DNA of 64,000 nt from Azoarcus sp. CIB (GTDB lineage: Bacteria > Pseudomonadota > Gammaproteobacteria > Burkholderiales > Rhodocyclaceae): positions 4,774,001 to 4,838,000 of the forward strand of contig NZ_CP011072.1 of NCBI RefSeq assembly GCF_001190925.1, given 5' to 3'. Made by a program: the position numbers and the translations under genes. This document shows positions 8,931 through 17,866 of this stretch, one piece after another. Below the pieces are notes generated by a model. The model saw nothing but the letters and a program-made list of their open reading frames with translations. It had not been told where the DNA came from and did not search any database. How positions within the stretch are numbered: the first letter of the stretch is position 1; the number at the start of each line of letters is the position of its first letter.

Positions 8931-10324
8931 GCGCCCTGCCCGGCGTGCGCCCGACCGTGCCGTCCCTGCCCGGCGCGCTGCTGTTCGCCATGGTGTTCAT
9001 CGAGGGCTTCGCGTCGCTCGGCGCGGAGATCATCGCGCTGCGCCGCCTGGTGCCGCATCTGGGCAGCGCGATCACGATCACGGCGCCGACGATCGGCTTC
9101 TTCCTGCTCGCGCTGGCGCTCGGCTACCAGTCCGGCGGGCGCGTCGAACGCGATTTCCTCGCGCGCGTGCGGCTCAACTTCGTCGTCGCCGCCGCGCTGA
9201 TCGGTATCGGGCTGGCCGGCCCGGTCGTCGATGCGCTGTTCGCGCACGTCCGCCCGCCGCTCGTCGCCTACCTCGTCTTCGTCGCCGGCGTGCTCGGCCC
9301 GATCGCGTGGCTCCTCGGCCAGACCGTGCCGGTGCTGACCAACCTGCTGCGTCACGAGCGGGCGGGCGCGCGCAGCGGCGCCGCGCTGTACTGGTCGACG
9401 CTGGGCTCCTTCCTCGGCTCGCTGTCGCTGTCGCTGGTCGTGATGCAGTGGCTGGGCGTCTCGGCCGCGGTGCTGGTATGCGCGGCGCTGCTGCTCGTGA
9501 TCGTGCCCTTCCTCGCTGCGCCCGCCGCCCGGCTGTCGCTGCGCACGCTGGCGCAGCCCGCCCTCGTCGCCGCGGCCGCGCTCGCCTGCAACGTGCTGCT
9601 GCCGCAGCAGATCGAGACGGCCTACGCGACCTATCGCGTCGATGCGGCCTCGATGCCCGGACGAACCGACGCACGCGTGTTCCGCAACAACAACTCGGCC
9701 GCGTCGATGATCGACGCCAGCGAACCGCCGCGCTACACGCGCTACATCGAGCGCCTGCGCGTGATCCTGCTCGACGAGCTGGGCTTGCGCGGACAGCGCG
9801 TCCTGGTGCTGGGCGGTGGCGGCTTCACGCTGTCGCACCGCGAACCGCTGAACGACTATCTCTACGTCGACATCGACCCGGCGATCCGCGAAATCGCAGA
9901 GCGCGAGTTCCTGCGCGAGCCGATCCGCGGCCGCTTCGTCGCGGCCGACGCGCGCCGCTTCGTCGCCGACACGAGCGAGCGCTTCGACGCGATCGTCGTC
10001 GATGTGTACAGCGCGCTCACGAGCATCCCGGCGCATCTGGTGACGCAGGAGTTCTGGGCGGGCACGCGCCGCGCCCTCGCGCCGGACGGCGTGATGCTGG
10101 CGAACCTGATCCTCGACCCGCGCCTCGCATCGCCCTACGCACGCAACCTGCTCGCGACGATCCAGTCGGTGTACGGCCAGTGCGCCGTCGAGGTGCTGTT
10201 CCGCGACCGGCCGCAAAGCAACGTGCTGGTGCAGTGCTTTGCCGGCGCGGGCGAGCCGGCGCCGGGCGAACCCTACACCGATGAACGCAACCGCGCGGAC
10301 ATCGACCTGCTGCGCGGCGGCTGA
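8918..10324 (+). CDS. Membrane-anchored spermidine-synthase-like protein
   Basis: About 468 residues if GTG 8918 is used; GTG at 8945 or 8957 are alternatives. I prefer 8918 because an AAGGAAGG ribosome site lies about 11 bases upstream and the start overlaps the DUF1840 stop. The N-terminal half has about seven membrane helices. The C-terminal half is a Rossmann methyltransferase/polyamine-synthase fold with VLVLGGGGFTLSHRE, the acidic residue in YVDIDP and the active-site-region segment FDAIVVDVYS. The family is annotated as fused spermidine synthase, but true substrates are mostly untested. Confidence 0.82.
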   Translation: MGRLSALPGVRPTVPSLPGALLFAMVFIEGFASLGAEIIALRRLVPHLGSAITITAPTIGFFLLALALGYQSGGRVERDFLARVRLNFVVAAALIGIGLAGPVVDALFAHVRPPLVAYLVFVAGVLGPIAWLLGQTVPVLTNLLRHERAGARSGAALYWSTLGSFLGSLSLSLVVMQWLGVSAAVLVCAALLLVIVPFLAAPAARLSLRTLAQPALVAAAALACNVLLPQQIETAYATYRVDAASMPGRTDARVFRNNNSAASMIDASEPPRYTRYIERLRVILLDELGLRGQRVLVLGGGGFTLSHREPLNDYLYVDIDPAIREIAEREFLREPIRGRFVAADARRFVADTSERFDAIVVDVYSALTSIPAHLVTQEFWAGTRRALAPDGVMLANLILDPRLASPYARNLLATIQSVYGQCAVEVLFRDRPQSNVLVQCFAGAGEPAPGEPYTDERNRADIDLLRGG

Positions 10325-10383
10325 GGCGACGACGCGCAGGCGTTCGCCGCGGGTACGGCGAGGGGGCATCCATGAGGATGCGC

Positions 10384-10411
10384 CTGCCAGCCGCAGTCCG
10401 GATGCTAGAAT
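10384..10411 (+). promoter_or_regulatory. Possible sigma-70 promoter for AraC-type gene
   Basis: A -10 box TAGAAT at 10406-10411 is preceded, after a 16-base spacer, by CTGCCA at 10384-10389. The start codon is about 100 bases downstream. The -10 is good and the -35 mediocre. Confidence 0.35.
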
Positions 10412-10508
10412 ATTACGCAGGCATGGCCGCGGATGATTTGCGGCGCTTACGGCCTGCGTCGCACACCATCCCCGTCGAAAACCCCTCGCCCCCTGCCGCG
10501 TACCCGCC

Positions 10509-11534
10509 GTGACCGGTCTTGCCATCCTTCTCGTCGGCCACTCGCTGTTCAGCGCCCTGAGCATCGCGCTGACGCATTTCCGCAGCGAGCATTACCGCGA
10601 CCAGCCCGTGTCGCGGGCCATGGGCCTGATCCTCCTGCTGGCGCTGAGCGGGCTGCAGGCCGCCCATTTCGCCTGGCTGTACCTCGATCTCGAGTGGGTC
10701 ACCGAGCTCCCTTACCGCATGATCCTGTTCGCCGTGGCGCCGGCTTTCTATATGTTCAGCCGCCCCTTGCTGCGCCCGCAGGCTGCTTCCCCGAACCGCC
10801 CCGCCCTGCTCGGTCACGCCCTCCCGCTCCTGATCTGCCCTTTCCTGCCGGAAGGGTCGGCCTTGCCGCTGGCATTCCTGGTCGGCGCCGGCTATCTGCT
10901 GTGGCTCGCACGCAGCCTGTTCCGGCTTCGCCACGAGCGCGCCCATTTCCATCTCGAGCTGATCTTGCTCGGGGGCGTCTTCACGATCGCGATCGGCGTC
11001 TCGGCGCTCGGGCTCGCGCAGGCATCGCTGCCCGACAGGCTGTTCTTCAGCCTGTACGCGATTGCCATCGGGCTGGCCTTCCTCCTTGTGCAGACGACGC
11101 TCGTCCTTCGGCCGCAGTTGTCCGCCGAAGTGCGTGAAACGGTGCAGGCCGCGTACGCCACGTCGACGCTCAACAACGTGGACTGCGATGCGATGCTCGC
11201 CAGGCTCGAGGCACTCATGGCAAGCGACCGCATCTACGCCGATCCGGACCTGAGCCTGCCGGGGCTTGCCGAGCGGGTCGGACTCCGTTCCCATCAGCTG
11301 TCGGAACTGCTCAATGCCAGGCTGGGGAAAAGCTTCGCGCGCTACCTACGCGAGCGGCGCCTGGCCGCTGCCAAGGCCATGCTGTGCGACGAGCCCTCGG
11401 CTTCGGTGCTGTCGGTGGGCCTCAGCGTCGGCTTCACCTCGCAGTCGAACTTCTACGACGCGTTTCGTGAGGTCGAGGGGACGACGCCCGGCCAGTTCCG
11501 CAAGCTCAACGCCCGGAGCGGGGCGACGCAATAG
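10509..11534 (+). CDS. AraC-family regulator with N-terminal membrane domain
   Basis: A 341-residue protein starting at GTG 10509. Residues 1 to about 210 contain roughly seven hydrophobic helices. Residues about 245-335 form an AraC DNA-binding domain (first helix-turn-helix LPGLAERVGLRSHQLSELLN, second SVGLSVGFTSQSNFYDAFREV). Membrane-bound AraC regulators of this shape are thought to sense an envelope or lipophilic signal. It lies 132 bases upstream of the epimerase-DUF2269-DUF4166 operon on the same strand, which is its probable target. Confidence 0.85.
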   Translation: MTGLAILLVGHSLFSALSIALTHFRSEHYRDQPVSRAMGLILLLALSGLQAAHFAWLYLDLEWVTELPYRMILFAVAPAFYMFSRPLLRPQAASPNRPALLGHALPLLICPFLPEGSALPLAFLVGAGYLLWLARSLFRLRHERAHFHLELILLGGVFTIAIGVSALGLAQASLPDRLFFSLYAIAIGLAFLLVQTTLVLRPQLSAEVRETVQAAYATSTLNNVDCDAMLARLEALMASDRIYADPDLSLPGLAERVGLRSHQLSELLNARLGKSFARYLRERRLAAAKAMLCDEPSASVLSVGLSVGFTSQSNFYDAFREVEGTTPGQFRKLNARSGATQ

Positions 11535-11666
11535 CCTTCAACGACGACCAACCGCTCCGGAATGATCCTTCTGGAGCCGAAAAGCGTTCCTTTTCGATAA
11601 GAACGGAAGTTCCGCCAGGCACCGTTCCGCAAAGTGGGGGCTCCTGTCATACGAAAGGAGCCCCAC

Positions 11667-12533
11667 ATGAACATCCTGCTCAGCGGCGCCAGCGGCTTCA
11701 TCGGGCGCAACATCGCGACGGCGCTCACTGCCGCCGGCCATCACGTCACCCCCGCCGCACGCGGGAACGGTATCGATTTCCGCCGCATGCACTCGCCCTC
11801 GGACTGGCAAGCGCATCTTGCGGGGATTGACGCAGTCATCAACTGTGTCGGCATCATCGGGGAAAGCGGCAGCCAACGGTTCGCGCCGCTGCACACCCTT
11901 GCGCCGTCGGCCCTGTTTCGGGCCTGCGCACAGGCCGGGATTCGCAGGGTGCTGCAGATCTCGGCGCTGGGCGCCGACGAGACGGCGTTTTCCGCCTACC
12001 ACCTGAGCAAGCGCGCGGCCGACGACTGCCTGCGCAGCCTCGACCTCGACTGGTTCGTGCTGCGCCCCTCCCTGATCTATGGCCGCGGCGGCAAGAGCGC
12101 CCGCCTGTTCATGCGCCTGGCCGCGCTGCCCCGCATTCCCGTCATCGGAGACGGGCAGCAAGCGATACAGCCGGTGCACATTGGCGACGTAGTGGCGACC
12201 GTCTTGCGCTGCCTCGGGTCGCCGCAGGTCCGGCAGACGCTCGACATCGTCGGCCCGGAAACCGTCACGTTCGCGGATTGGCTGCAGCGCATGCGCGAGG
12301 CCCAAGGCCTGCCTCGCGCCCGGCTCGTCCGCATCCCCGTTTCCCTGGCGACGGCCCTCGCTCGCGTGGGCCGGTACTTCAACCCGATCCTGCAACCGGA
12401 AAACCTGCGCATGCTCGAGATCGGCTACAAGGCCGACCTCCGGCCGCTGGCGCAGTTCCTGGGGCGCATGCCGCGCACCGCCGAGGCACGCCTGTTCTTC
12501 TCGGATGGCGCCGATCCAGGGAGCGCATCATGA
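11667..12533 (+). CDS. NAD(P)-binding epimerase/SDR-like protein
   Basis: A 288-residue atypical short-chain dehydrogenase of the NmrA/complex I 39-kDa-like type. The nucleotide-binding motif GASGFIGRNI is at residues 7-16. A YHLSK sequence stands near the usual Tyr-x3-Lys catalytic position. The start ATG has an ideal ribosome site (AAAGGAG) six bases upstream. The stop overlaps the next start (ATGA), so the three genes from 11667 to 13587 are translationally coupled. Similar trios may act in lipid or quinone-type metabolism, but no substrate is evident. Confidence 0.8.
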   Translation: MNILLSGASGFIGRNIATALTAAGHHVTPAARGNGIDFRRMHSPSDWQAHLAGIDAVINCVGIIGESGSQRFAPLHTLAPSALFRACAQAGIRRVLQISALGADETAFSAYHLSKRAADDCLRSLDLDWFVLRPSLIYGRGGKSARLFMRLAALPRIPVIGDGQQAIQPVHIGDVVATVLRCLGSPQVRQTLDIVGPETVTFADWLQRMREAQGLPRARLVRIPVSLATALARVGRYFNPILQPENLRMLEIGYKADLRPLAQFLGRMPRTAEARLFFSDGADPGSAS

Positions 12534-13009
12534 CCTACACCCTGCTCAAGACCTTCCATGTCCTTAGCATGGTGCTGCTGTTCGGCACCGGCCTCGGCAG
12601 CGCGTTCTACAAGTGGATGGCCGACCGCAGCGGGAATCTGGCCCACATCGCCGTCACCAACCGGCATGTGGTGCTGGCCGACTGGATCTTCACGACCCCG
12701 ACGGTGATCCTCCAGCCCGTCAGCGGCTTGTGGATGGTATTCCTGCTCGGCGTACCGGTCATGACGCCCTGGGTGGTCGCGAGCCTGATCCTGTTCCTTC
12801 TTGCGGGCGCCTGCTGGCTGCCCGTGGTGTGGCTGCAGATCCGCATGCAGAAGATCGCCGAGGAAGCCGTCGCCCGCGAGACGCCCTTACCCGCGCTGTA
12901 CTGGCATATGGCGCGCTGGTGGTTCTGGCTGGGCGTCCCCGCCTTCACCGCGATGGTGCTGGTGGTGGCCTTGATGGTGTTCAAACACGTTCCGGGAGTC
13001 GGATCATGA
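12530..13009 (+). CDS. DUF2269 family integral membrane protein
   Basis: A 159-residue protein with four predicted membrane helices (about residues 5-25, 50-72, 77-100, 130-150) and the N-terminal LKTFHVLSMVLLFGTGLGSAF pattern of DUF2269. Conserved histidines (FHVLS, NRHVV) sit close to helices. No function is established for the family. Its start overlaps the epimerase stop by 4 bases and its stop overlaps the DUF4166 start by 4 bases. Confidence 0.8.
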   Translation: MTYTLLKTFHVLSMVLLFGTGLGSAFYKWMADRSGNLAHIAVTNRHVVLADWIFTTPTVILQPVSGLWMVFLLGVPVMTPWVVASLILFLLAGACWLPVVWLQIRMQKIAEEAVARETPLPALYWHMARWWFWLGVPAFTAMVLVVALMVFKHVPGVGS

Positions 13010-13587
13010 AGAGTCTCATGCAACAGGCGCTGGGGGCCGACTGGGAAAAGCTGCCGCCCGCATTGCAAGCCCATTACCGCTTCGGCACGAACACCGACAC
13101 CGGGCAGATGGAAATCCAGTACCCCGGGTACCTACAGCCCCTGCTGAGCGCCCTGCGGCTCCTTGGCGCCCTGGTGAATCGTCGTGGCAGGCGGGTCGAT
13201 ACGGTGGTCGAAAAGGAGGTGGTCGGCGAGCGCCAGTACTGGCGCAGAACCGTCACCTACCCCGACGGAAGGGTGATCCGCTTCGACAGCTTCTGGGTCT
13301 CTGCGGGAGGCGGAGAGCTCATCGAATTCGTCAATCCCGTACTCGGGCTGCAGATGGCTCCGTACGTCCGGGGGGAGCGGCTGCATTATCGCGGCGTGCG
13401 CTACGTTGCCAGGCTCGGGCCGCTGCTGCTGCGGATTCCCGAATGGCTGGTGCTCGGGCACGCCACCATCGTCGAGGAGGCGGTCGATGACACCCGGTTC
13501 GCCATGGATTTTCGCCTCACGCACCCGCTGCTGGGCGAGGTCTTCCGCTACGCGGGTGAGTTCCAGACCGCCTCGAGCGGATGTTGA
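13006..13587 (+). CDS. DUF4166 domain protein
   Basis: A 193-residue soluble protein of the DUF4166 type (MQQALGADWEKLPPALQAHY at the start; a beta-rich middle with RTVTYPDGRVIRFDS). In other genomes DUF4166 is often attached to, or beside, SDR/epimerase proteins, which agrees with the gene order here. No catalytic residues can be named. It ends 20 bases before the convergent flavin hydroxylase. Confidence 0.78.
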   Translation: MKSLMQQALGADWEKLPPALQAHYRFGTNTDTGQMEIQYPGYLQPLLSALRLLGALVNRRGRRVDTVVEKEVVGERQYWRRTVTYPDGRVIRFDSFWVSAGGGELIEFVNPVLGLQMAPYVRGERLHYRGVRYVARLGPLLLRIPEWLVLGHATIVEEAVDDTRFAMDFRLTHPLLGEVFRYAGEFQTASSGC

Positions 13588-13606
13588 GGCTCATGGCGGC
13601 GCTCCT

Positions 13607-15286
13607 TCAGGTGTTGCAGGTCGCGCGGGCGAGCGCGGCGCGCACCTTCGCGACGTCGAAGCTGCGCCAGCGCGCAGCGACATGCTGGTCGGGGCGGATC
13701 AGGTAGCACGTGCCCGGCTTGAGGTCGTAGCGTTCGCGGATGCGGCCTTTCGCGTCGATCAGCGTCGCGAGGCGCGCGGGCGCCGTGCCGCGCTCGGCGA
13801 CGACCCGGGTCTCGACGGGGATCGCGCCTGCGGCGAGCGCCGCGAAAGTGTCGGCCGTCGCGGCATCGACGTCCCCCACATCCGGCATGCAGTACAGCAG
13901 CAGGAAGCGGTTGCCGGCCGCCTGCAGCAGCCACTTCTCGCCGCCCTCGCTCTCGACCGGGGCGTCGTCCATCGGCGCACCGGGCACCATGTTGCCGGCG
14001 AACACCTCCGTGTCCGGGGTGTTGAGGCGCGACTCGACGAGGACGCTCGGCATCGACAGGCGCCCCGAATTCACCAGCGCACGCGCGAACGGATAGTCCT
14101 TCGCCAGCCCCAGCACGGCGTTGCGAAAGGTCCGGCTGGTCGCGCTCTTGGGCGTGATGAAGTCGGTCGAGCGCGTCGAGTTCATGAGGTTCTCGTCGGC
14201 GGCGGCGACGCGTTCTTCCGAATAGGTATCCAGCAGCGCTTCGGGCGCCCTGCCGTCCAGCACGAGCTTGAGCTTCCACACCAGGTTGTCGGTGTCCTGG
14301 ATGCCGGCGTTCGCGCCACGCGCGCCGAAGGGCGAGACCTGGTGCGCGGCGTCGCCCGTGAACAGCAGCCGCCCGTGGCGGAAGGCGTGCATGCGCCGGC
14401 ACTGGAAGGTGTAGACGCTGACCCACTCGAGCTCGAATTCGCGCTCTTCGGTTGCGTGCCATCCCAGCATCGCCTTGATGCGCGGGATCACCTTCTCCGG
14501 CTTCTTCTCCTCCTCCGGATCGACGTTCCAGCCGAGCTGGAAGTCGATGCGCCACACGTTGTCGGCCTGGCGGTGCAGCAGCACCGACTGGTTCGGATGG
14601 AAGGGCGGGTCGAACCAGAACCAGCGCTCGGTCGGGTAATCCGCCTTCATCACGACATCGGCAATCAGGAAGCGGTCCATGAAGATCTTGCCTTCGATGT
14701 CCAGCCCCATCATGTGGCGGATCGGGCTGCGCGCGCCATCGGCGACCACCACCCAGTCGGTGTCGATCGCGTACGCACCGTCGACGGTCTCGACGCGCAG
14801 CGCGACGCGATCGCCGTGGTCGGTCACCGCGATCACGTTGTTCTTCCAGCGCATGTCGATGTTGGGCAGCGACTGCGCGCGGCGCACGAGGTATTCCTCG
14901 AGGTAGTACTGCTGCAGGTTGATCATGCCCGGGCGGTGGTGGTCCGGCTCCGGGCACAGGTTGAAGTTGAACACTTCCTGCTCGCGGAAGAAGGTGCGGC
15001 CGACGTTCCACGACACGCCCTTCTGCACCATCTCCTCGGCGCAACCGAGGCGGTCCATGATCTCGAGCGCACGCTTCGCGTAGCACACGCCGCGCGAACC
15101 GATTGACACGGTGTCGTCGTTGTCGAGCAGCACGACCGGCACGCCGTGGATCGCGAGATCGATCGCCGCCACGAGGCCGACGGGGCCGGCGCCGACGACC
15201 ACGACCGGATAGCGTCCGTCGCGCCCCTCGGCGATCTCCGGCGGGCGCCGGTATTCGAACCTCGGGTACTGGAACGTGCTCAGCAC
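13607..15286 (-). CDS. FAD-dependent aromatic hydroxylase (MhpA/phenol hydroxylase type)
   Basis: A class A flavoprotein monooxygenase of about 559 residues. It has the FAD motif VVVGAGPVGLVAAIDL near residue 30, the DG motif VVVADGARSPIRHMMG, the GD motif GRLLFTGDAAHQVSP and a C-terminal thioredoxin-like domain as in phenol hydroxylase. I start at GTG 15286 rather than the ATG at 15310, because AGGAGGAG (15294-15301 on the complement) lies seven bases before it. The substrate is probably a hydroxylated aromatic acid. The IclR regulator is divergent and the promoter overlaps candidate operator repeats. Confidence 0.88.
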   Translation of the reverse strand: MLSTFQYPRFEYRRPPEIAEGRDGRYPVVVVGAGPVGLVAAIDLAIHGVPVVLLDNDDTVSIGSRGVCYAKRALEIMDRLGCAEEMVQKGVSWNVGRTFFREQEVFNFNLCPEPDHHRPGMINLQQYYLEEYLVRRAQSLPNIDMRWKNNVIAVTDHGDRVALRVETVDGAYAIDTDWVVVADGARSPIRHMMGLDIEGKIFMDRFLIADVVMKADYPTERWFWFDPPFHPNQSVLLHRQADNVWRIDFQLGWNVDPEEEKKPEKVIPRIKAMLGWHATEEREFELEWVSVYTFQCRRMHAFRHGRLLFTGDAAHQVSPFGARGANAGIQDTDNLVWKLKLVLDGRAPEALLDTYSEERVAAADENLMNSTRSTDFITPKSATSRTFRNAVLGLAKDYPFARALVNSGRLSMPSVLVESRLNTPDTEVFAGNMVPGAPMDDAPVESEGGEKWLLQAAGNRFLLLYCMPDVGDVDAATADTFAALAAGAIPVETRVVAERGTAPARLATLIDAKGRIRERYDLKPGTCYLIRPDQHVAARWRSFDVAKVRAALARATCNT

Positions 15287-15351
15287 GGGGGGGCTCCTCC
15301 TGAGTTCCAATCGCTGACGGCGCCACCTTCTGCGGGCGGGGAATGAATTTC

Positions 15352-15380
15352 ATCCTAGTCGGCGATTTGTTTATCGTCAA
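15352..15380 (-). promoter_or_regulatory. Sigma-70 promoter of the flavin hydroxylase
   Basis: On the minus strand TTGACG (15380-15375) and TAGGAT (15357-15352) are separated by exactly 17 bases, a near-consensus promoter. Transcription would begin near 15345, leaving a leader of about 60 bases with the AGGAGGAG ribosome site near its end. Confidence 0.7.
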
Positions 15381-15398
15381 TTCGTTTGCTATCGTTTA
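15369..15398. promoter_or_regulatory. Candidate IclR operator: tandem AACGAT-type repeats
   Basis: Read on the minus strand, this AT-rich stretch contains AAACGATAGC, AAACGAATTG and ACGATAAAC in tandem, a half-site repeated at about one helical turn. It covers the -35 box of the hydroxylase promoter and lies between two divergent genes, the classic place for an IclR-family site. Binding is inferred from position and repeat structure only. Confidence 0.45.
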
Positions 15399-15446
15399 AT
15401 CTCAATCAAAGAAGGCGATCCGCGCAACTGCTAAGATTCGCCCTCC

Positions 15447-16283
15447 ATGGGAGACAAGAACTTGGACAACGAAACGCGCGCGGAGCGCCCGGACGAACGG
15501 GTCGGCAAACAAGGCGGCGACCGGCGCGGCATCCAGTCGATCGAGGTCGGCGGCGCGCTGCTGCAGGCGCTGGTGCGCCAGGGCGCGCCGATGATCCTCA
15601 AGGAGCTCGCGCGCGAGGCACGCATGCCGCCGGCCAAGGCCCACCCCTACCTCGTGAGCTTCGGCAAGCTCGGCCTGATCGAGCAGGACCCGCTCACCGG
15701 CCGCTACGGACTGGGCGCCTTCGCGCTGCAGATGGGGCTGTCGGCGCTGCACGGCGTCAATCCGCTGCGCGTCGCGACCCCAGAGGCCGCCAGGCTGTCC
15801 GACGAGATTCAGCAGAACGTCGCGATTGCCGTTTGGGGCAACCAGGGGCCCACCATCGTCAGCATCGAGGAATGCAGCCGCCAGGTGCACGTGAACATGC
15901 GCGTCGGCACGGTCATGGATCTCCTGACGTCGGCGACCGGACGCACTTTCGCCGCCTTCCTCCCGACGCGCGTGACCCACGCGCTGATCGAGGAGGATTT
16001 CGCCCGCCTCTCGGCGGCCAACGACGCCCCCACGCGCGCGCAACTCGCATCGGAACTCGCCGAAATTCGCCGCGAGCGCCTCGCCCGCGCGGTCGGCAAA
16101 CCCATCCCCGGCATCAACGCCTTCACCGCCCCGGTGTTCGACCACAACGGCCACCTCGCGCTGGCGATCACCGCGATGGGCCCGGCCGCGAACTTCGACC
16201 CTGCGTGGGACGGGCCGGTGGCGACGAAACTGCGCGCCTGTGCGGAAGCAATCTCGGCGCGACTGGGCAGCACCGGGACCTGA
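15447..16283 (+). CDS. IclR-family transcriptional regulator
   Basis: A 278-residue regulator. Residues about 28-90 form the winged HTH (IEVGGALLQALVRQ, LKELAREARMPPAKAHPYL), and residues about 105-275 the IclR effector-binding GAF-like domain (GQNVAI-type start, LTSATGRTFAAFLP, GINAFTAPVFDHNGHLALAI). A charged 25-residue N-terminal extension precedes the HTH. It is divergent from the aromatic hydroxylase and almost certainly controls it. No clear ribosome site precedes the ATG. Confidence 0.92.
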   Translation: MGDKNLDNETRAERPDERVGKQGGDRRGIQSIEVGGALLQALVRQGAPMILKELAREARMPPAKAHPYLVSFGKLGLIEQDPLTGRYGLGAFALQMGLSALHGVNPLRVATPEAARLSDEIQQNVAIAVWGNQGPTIVSIEECSRQVHVNMRVGTVMDLLTSATGRTFAAFLPTRVTHALIEEDFARLSAANDAPTRAQLASELAEIRRERLARAVGKPIPGINAFTAPVFDHNGHLALAITAMGPAANFDPAWDGPVATKLRACAEAISARLGSTGT

Positions 16284-16346
16284 CGCGTGCGCGGGCGGCA
16301 CGCGGACACGCGGTTACGCGGCGTGGCCCGCACAGGCGCCCGGCTC

Positions 16347-17084
16347 ATGCGGGCGACGCGCTTCGTCACGCTCACGGCCGCCCTTGCGCTGCCGGGCGCC
16401 ACCGTCGCACAGATGGCGACCGCAAGCCCGCTCGTCGCCGTCGACGTCGGCCACACGCTGGACGCCCCGGGCGCGATCAGCGCCCGCGGCCGCACGGAGT
16501 TCGAGTTCAACCGCGAGCTCGCCGGGCGCGTCGTCGCGGCCCTCGAACGACTCGGCCTGCGCGCCGAACTGATCAATGCCGACGGCCGCATCGAGTCGCT
16601 GCAGGCGCGGCCGGAGCGCGCTGCGCAGGCGGCGTTCCTCATCTCGATCCACCACGACTCGGTCGGCGAGCGGTACCTCACGCCTTGGGAATGGCAGGGC
16701 ATGGCGCTCGATTTCAGCGATGCGTGGGCGGGCCACTCGCTCTTCGTGTCGCGCCGCAATCCCGACGTCGCGGCCAGCCTGATGTGCGCCTCGGCGATTG
16801 GCGCAAGGTTGCAGCGCGCGGGCTTCGTGCCGACGGAGAAGAACGGCCGCCGGCGCGAATACGCCGACGCGCAGCATGCGACCCATTTTTACGACAACCT
16901 CGTCGTGCTCTACCGCGCGCAGCAACCGGCGCTGCTGTTCGAGGCCGGCGTGATCAAGCACCGCGACGAGGAGTTGCTGCTGCGCGACCCGGAGCGCCAG
17001 CAGCGCATGGCCGAGGAGATCGCCACCGGCGTCGCCGCCTGCGTCACGGCAGGCGGCCTCGCCGCGGCACGGCACGCTGACTGA
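16347..17084 (+). CDS. N-acetylmuramoyl-L-alanine amidase (Amidase_3)
   Basis: A zinc amidase that cleaves the bond between MurNAc and the stem peptide, acting in the periplasm. The start ATG 16347 gives a signal peptide (LTAALALPGATVAQ). The Amidase_3 metal ligands are recognisable in VAVDVGHT, the glutamate in RTEFEFNRELA and ISIHHDS; the C-terminal catalytic glutamate is in LLFEAGVIKH. At about 245 residues it is a minimal enzyme without an AMIN domain. The open frame could start at GTG 16287, but that would bury the signal peptide. Confidence 0.88.
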   Translation: MRATRFVTLTAALALPGATVAQMATASPLVAVDVGHTLDAPGAISARGRTEFEFNRELAGRVVAALERLGLRAELINADGRIESLQARPERAAQAAFLISIHHDSVGERYLTPWEWQGMALDFSDAWAGHSLFVSRRNPDVAASLMCASAIGARLQRAGFVPTEKNGRRREYADAQHATHFYDNLVVLYRAQQPALLFEAGVIKHRDEELLLRDPERQQRMAEEIATGVAACVTAGGLAAARHAD

Positions 17085-17097
17085 GGAAGGAGCGAGG

Positions 17098-17736
17098 CTA
17101 CTTCAGGCTCGCCATGTACTGCACGACGGACTCGATGTTCGCCTCGCCGAGTTGGCCGACAGCTGCGCTCATCTCGGCATTGGTGCGCTCGCCGCTGCGC
17201 GCCAGGTAGCGCTTCATGCTCAGCCGCAGGTAGGTCGGCTGCTGGCCGGCGATGCGCGCGAAGGTCTCCGTGCCATAGCCGTCCGCCTGGTGGCAGGCCA
17301 CGCACAGGCGCTTGTAGTGGCCGGCACCGGCGGTGGCTGCAGGCGGCGGCGGAGCGACGGCAGCGGTCGCCGGTTGGTTCGCGTAGAACAGGGCGATGGC
17401 CGCCTTCTCGCGGTCGCCCAGGACCTTCATCAGACCCTGCATGAACTCGTTGCGGCGCTTGCCGGACAGAAAGGCGTCGATCTGGCTGACGATGTAGGCC
17501 GGATTCTGGCTGGCGAGGTTGGGCACCTCCGGATAGCGGGCGATGCCCTTGTCGCCGTGGCAGTTCTTGCAGAAGAAGGCAGCGGCATCGCCTTCGCGCA
17601 CGAGGGCCGCGCGGGTTGCGGGATCGGCTGTCGCCTTTGCGATCAGCTGCATCACCGCCTCGTTGCCGGCGAACGCCGTGCCGGTGCAGGCGCCGATCAG
17701 CAGCGCCGCGAAGAGAGCCAGACGGCTCCGGATCAT
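17098..17736 (-). CDS. Di-haem cytochrome c4-type protein
   Basis: A 212-residue periplasmic cytochrome with a signal peptide and two CxxCH haem sites (C56-C59-H60 and C145-C148-H149) in two similar halves, as in cytochrome c4. The linker between the halves is Ala/Pro-rich (AAVAPPPPAATAGAG). Such proteins pass electrons from the bc1 complex to terminal oxidases or nitrogen-oxide reductases. The start is the ATG at 17736, which gives a clean signal peptide. It converges on the amidase gene. Confidence 0.9.
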   Translation of the reverse strand: MIRSRLALFAALLIGACTGTAFAGNEAVMQLIAKATADPATRAALVREGDAAAFFCKNCHGDKGIARYPEVPNLASQNPAYIVSQIDAFLSGKRRNEFMQGLMKVLGDREKAAIALFYANQPATAAVAPPPPAATAGAGHYKRLCVACHQADGYGTETFARIAGQQPTYLRLSMKRYLARSGERTNAEMSAAVGQLGEANIESVVQYMASLK

Positions 17737-17866
17737 GTTCGATTCCCCCGGGGAGAGTGGCGCGCCTTGGCGGCACGCGGTTATGCCGGCAGCAAGGCCG
17801 CTGGCGGACAAAGGCCCGCATTTGAGCATGGTTTCAGGGCCCCGGTCCACGGGCGCCGGCGCACGC

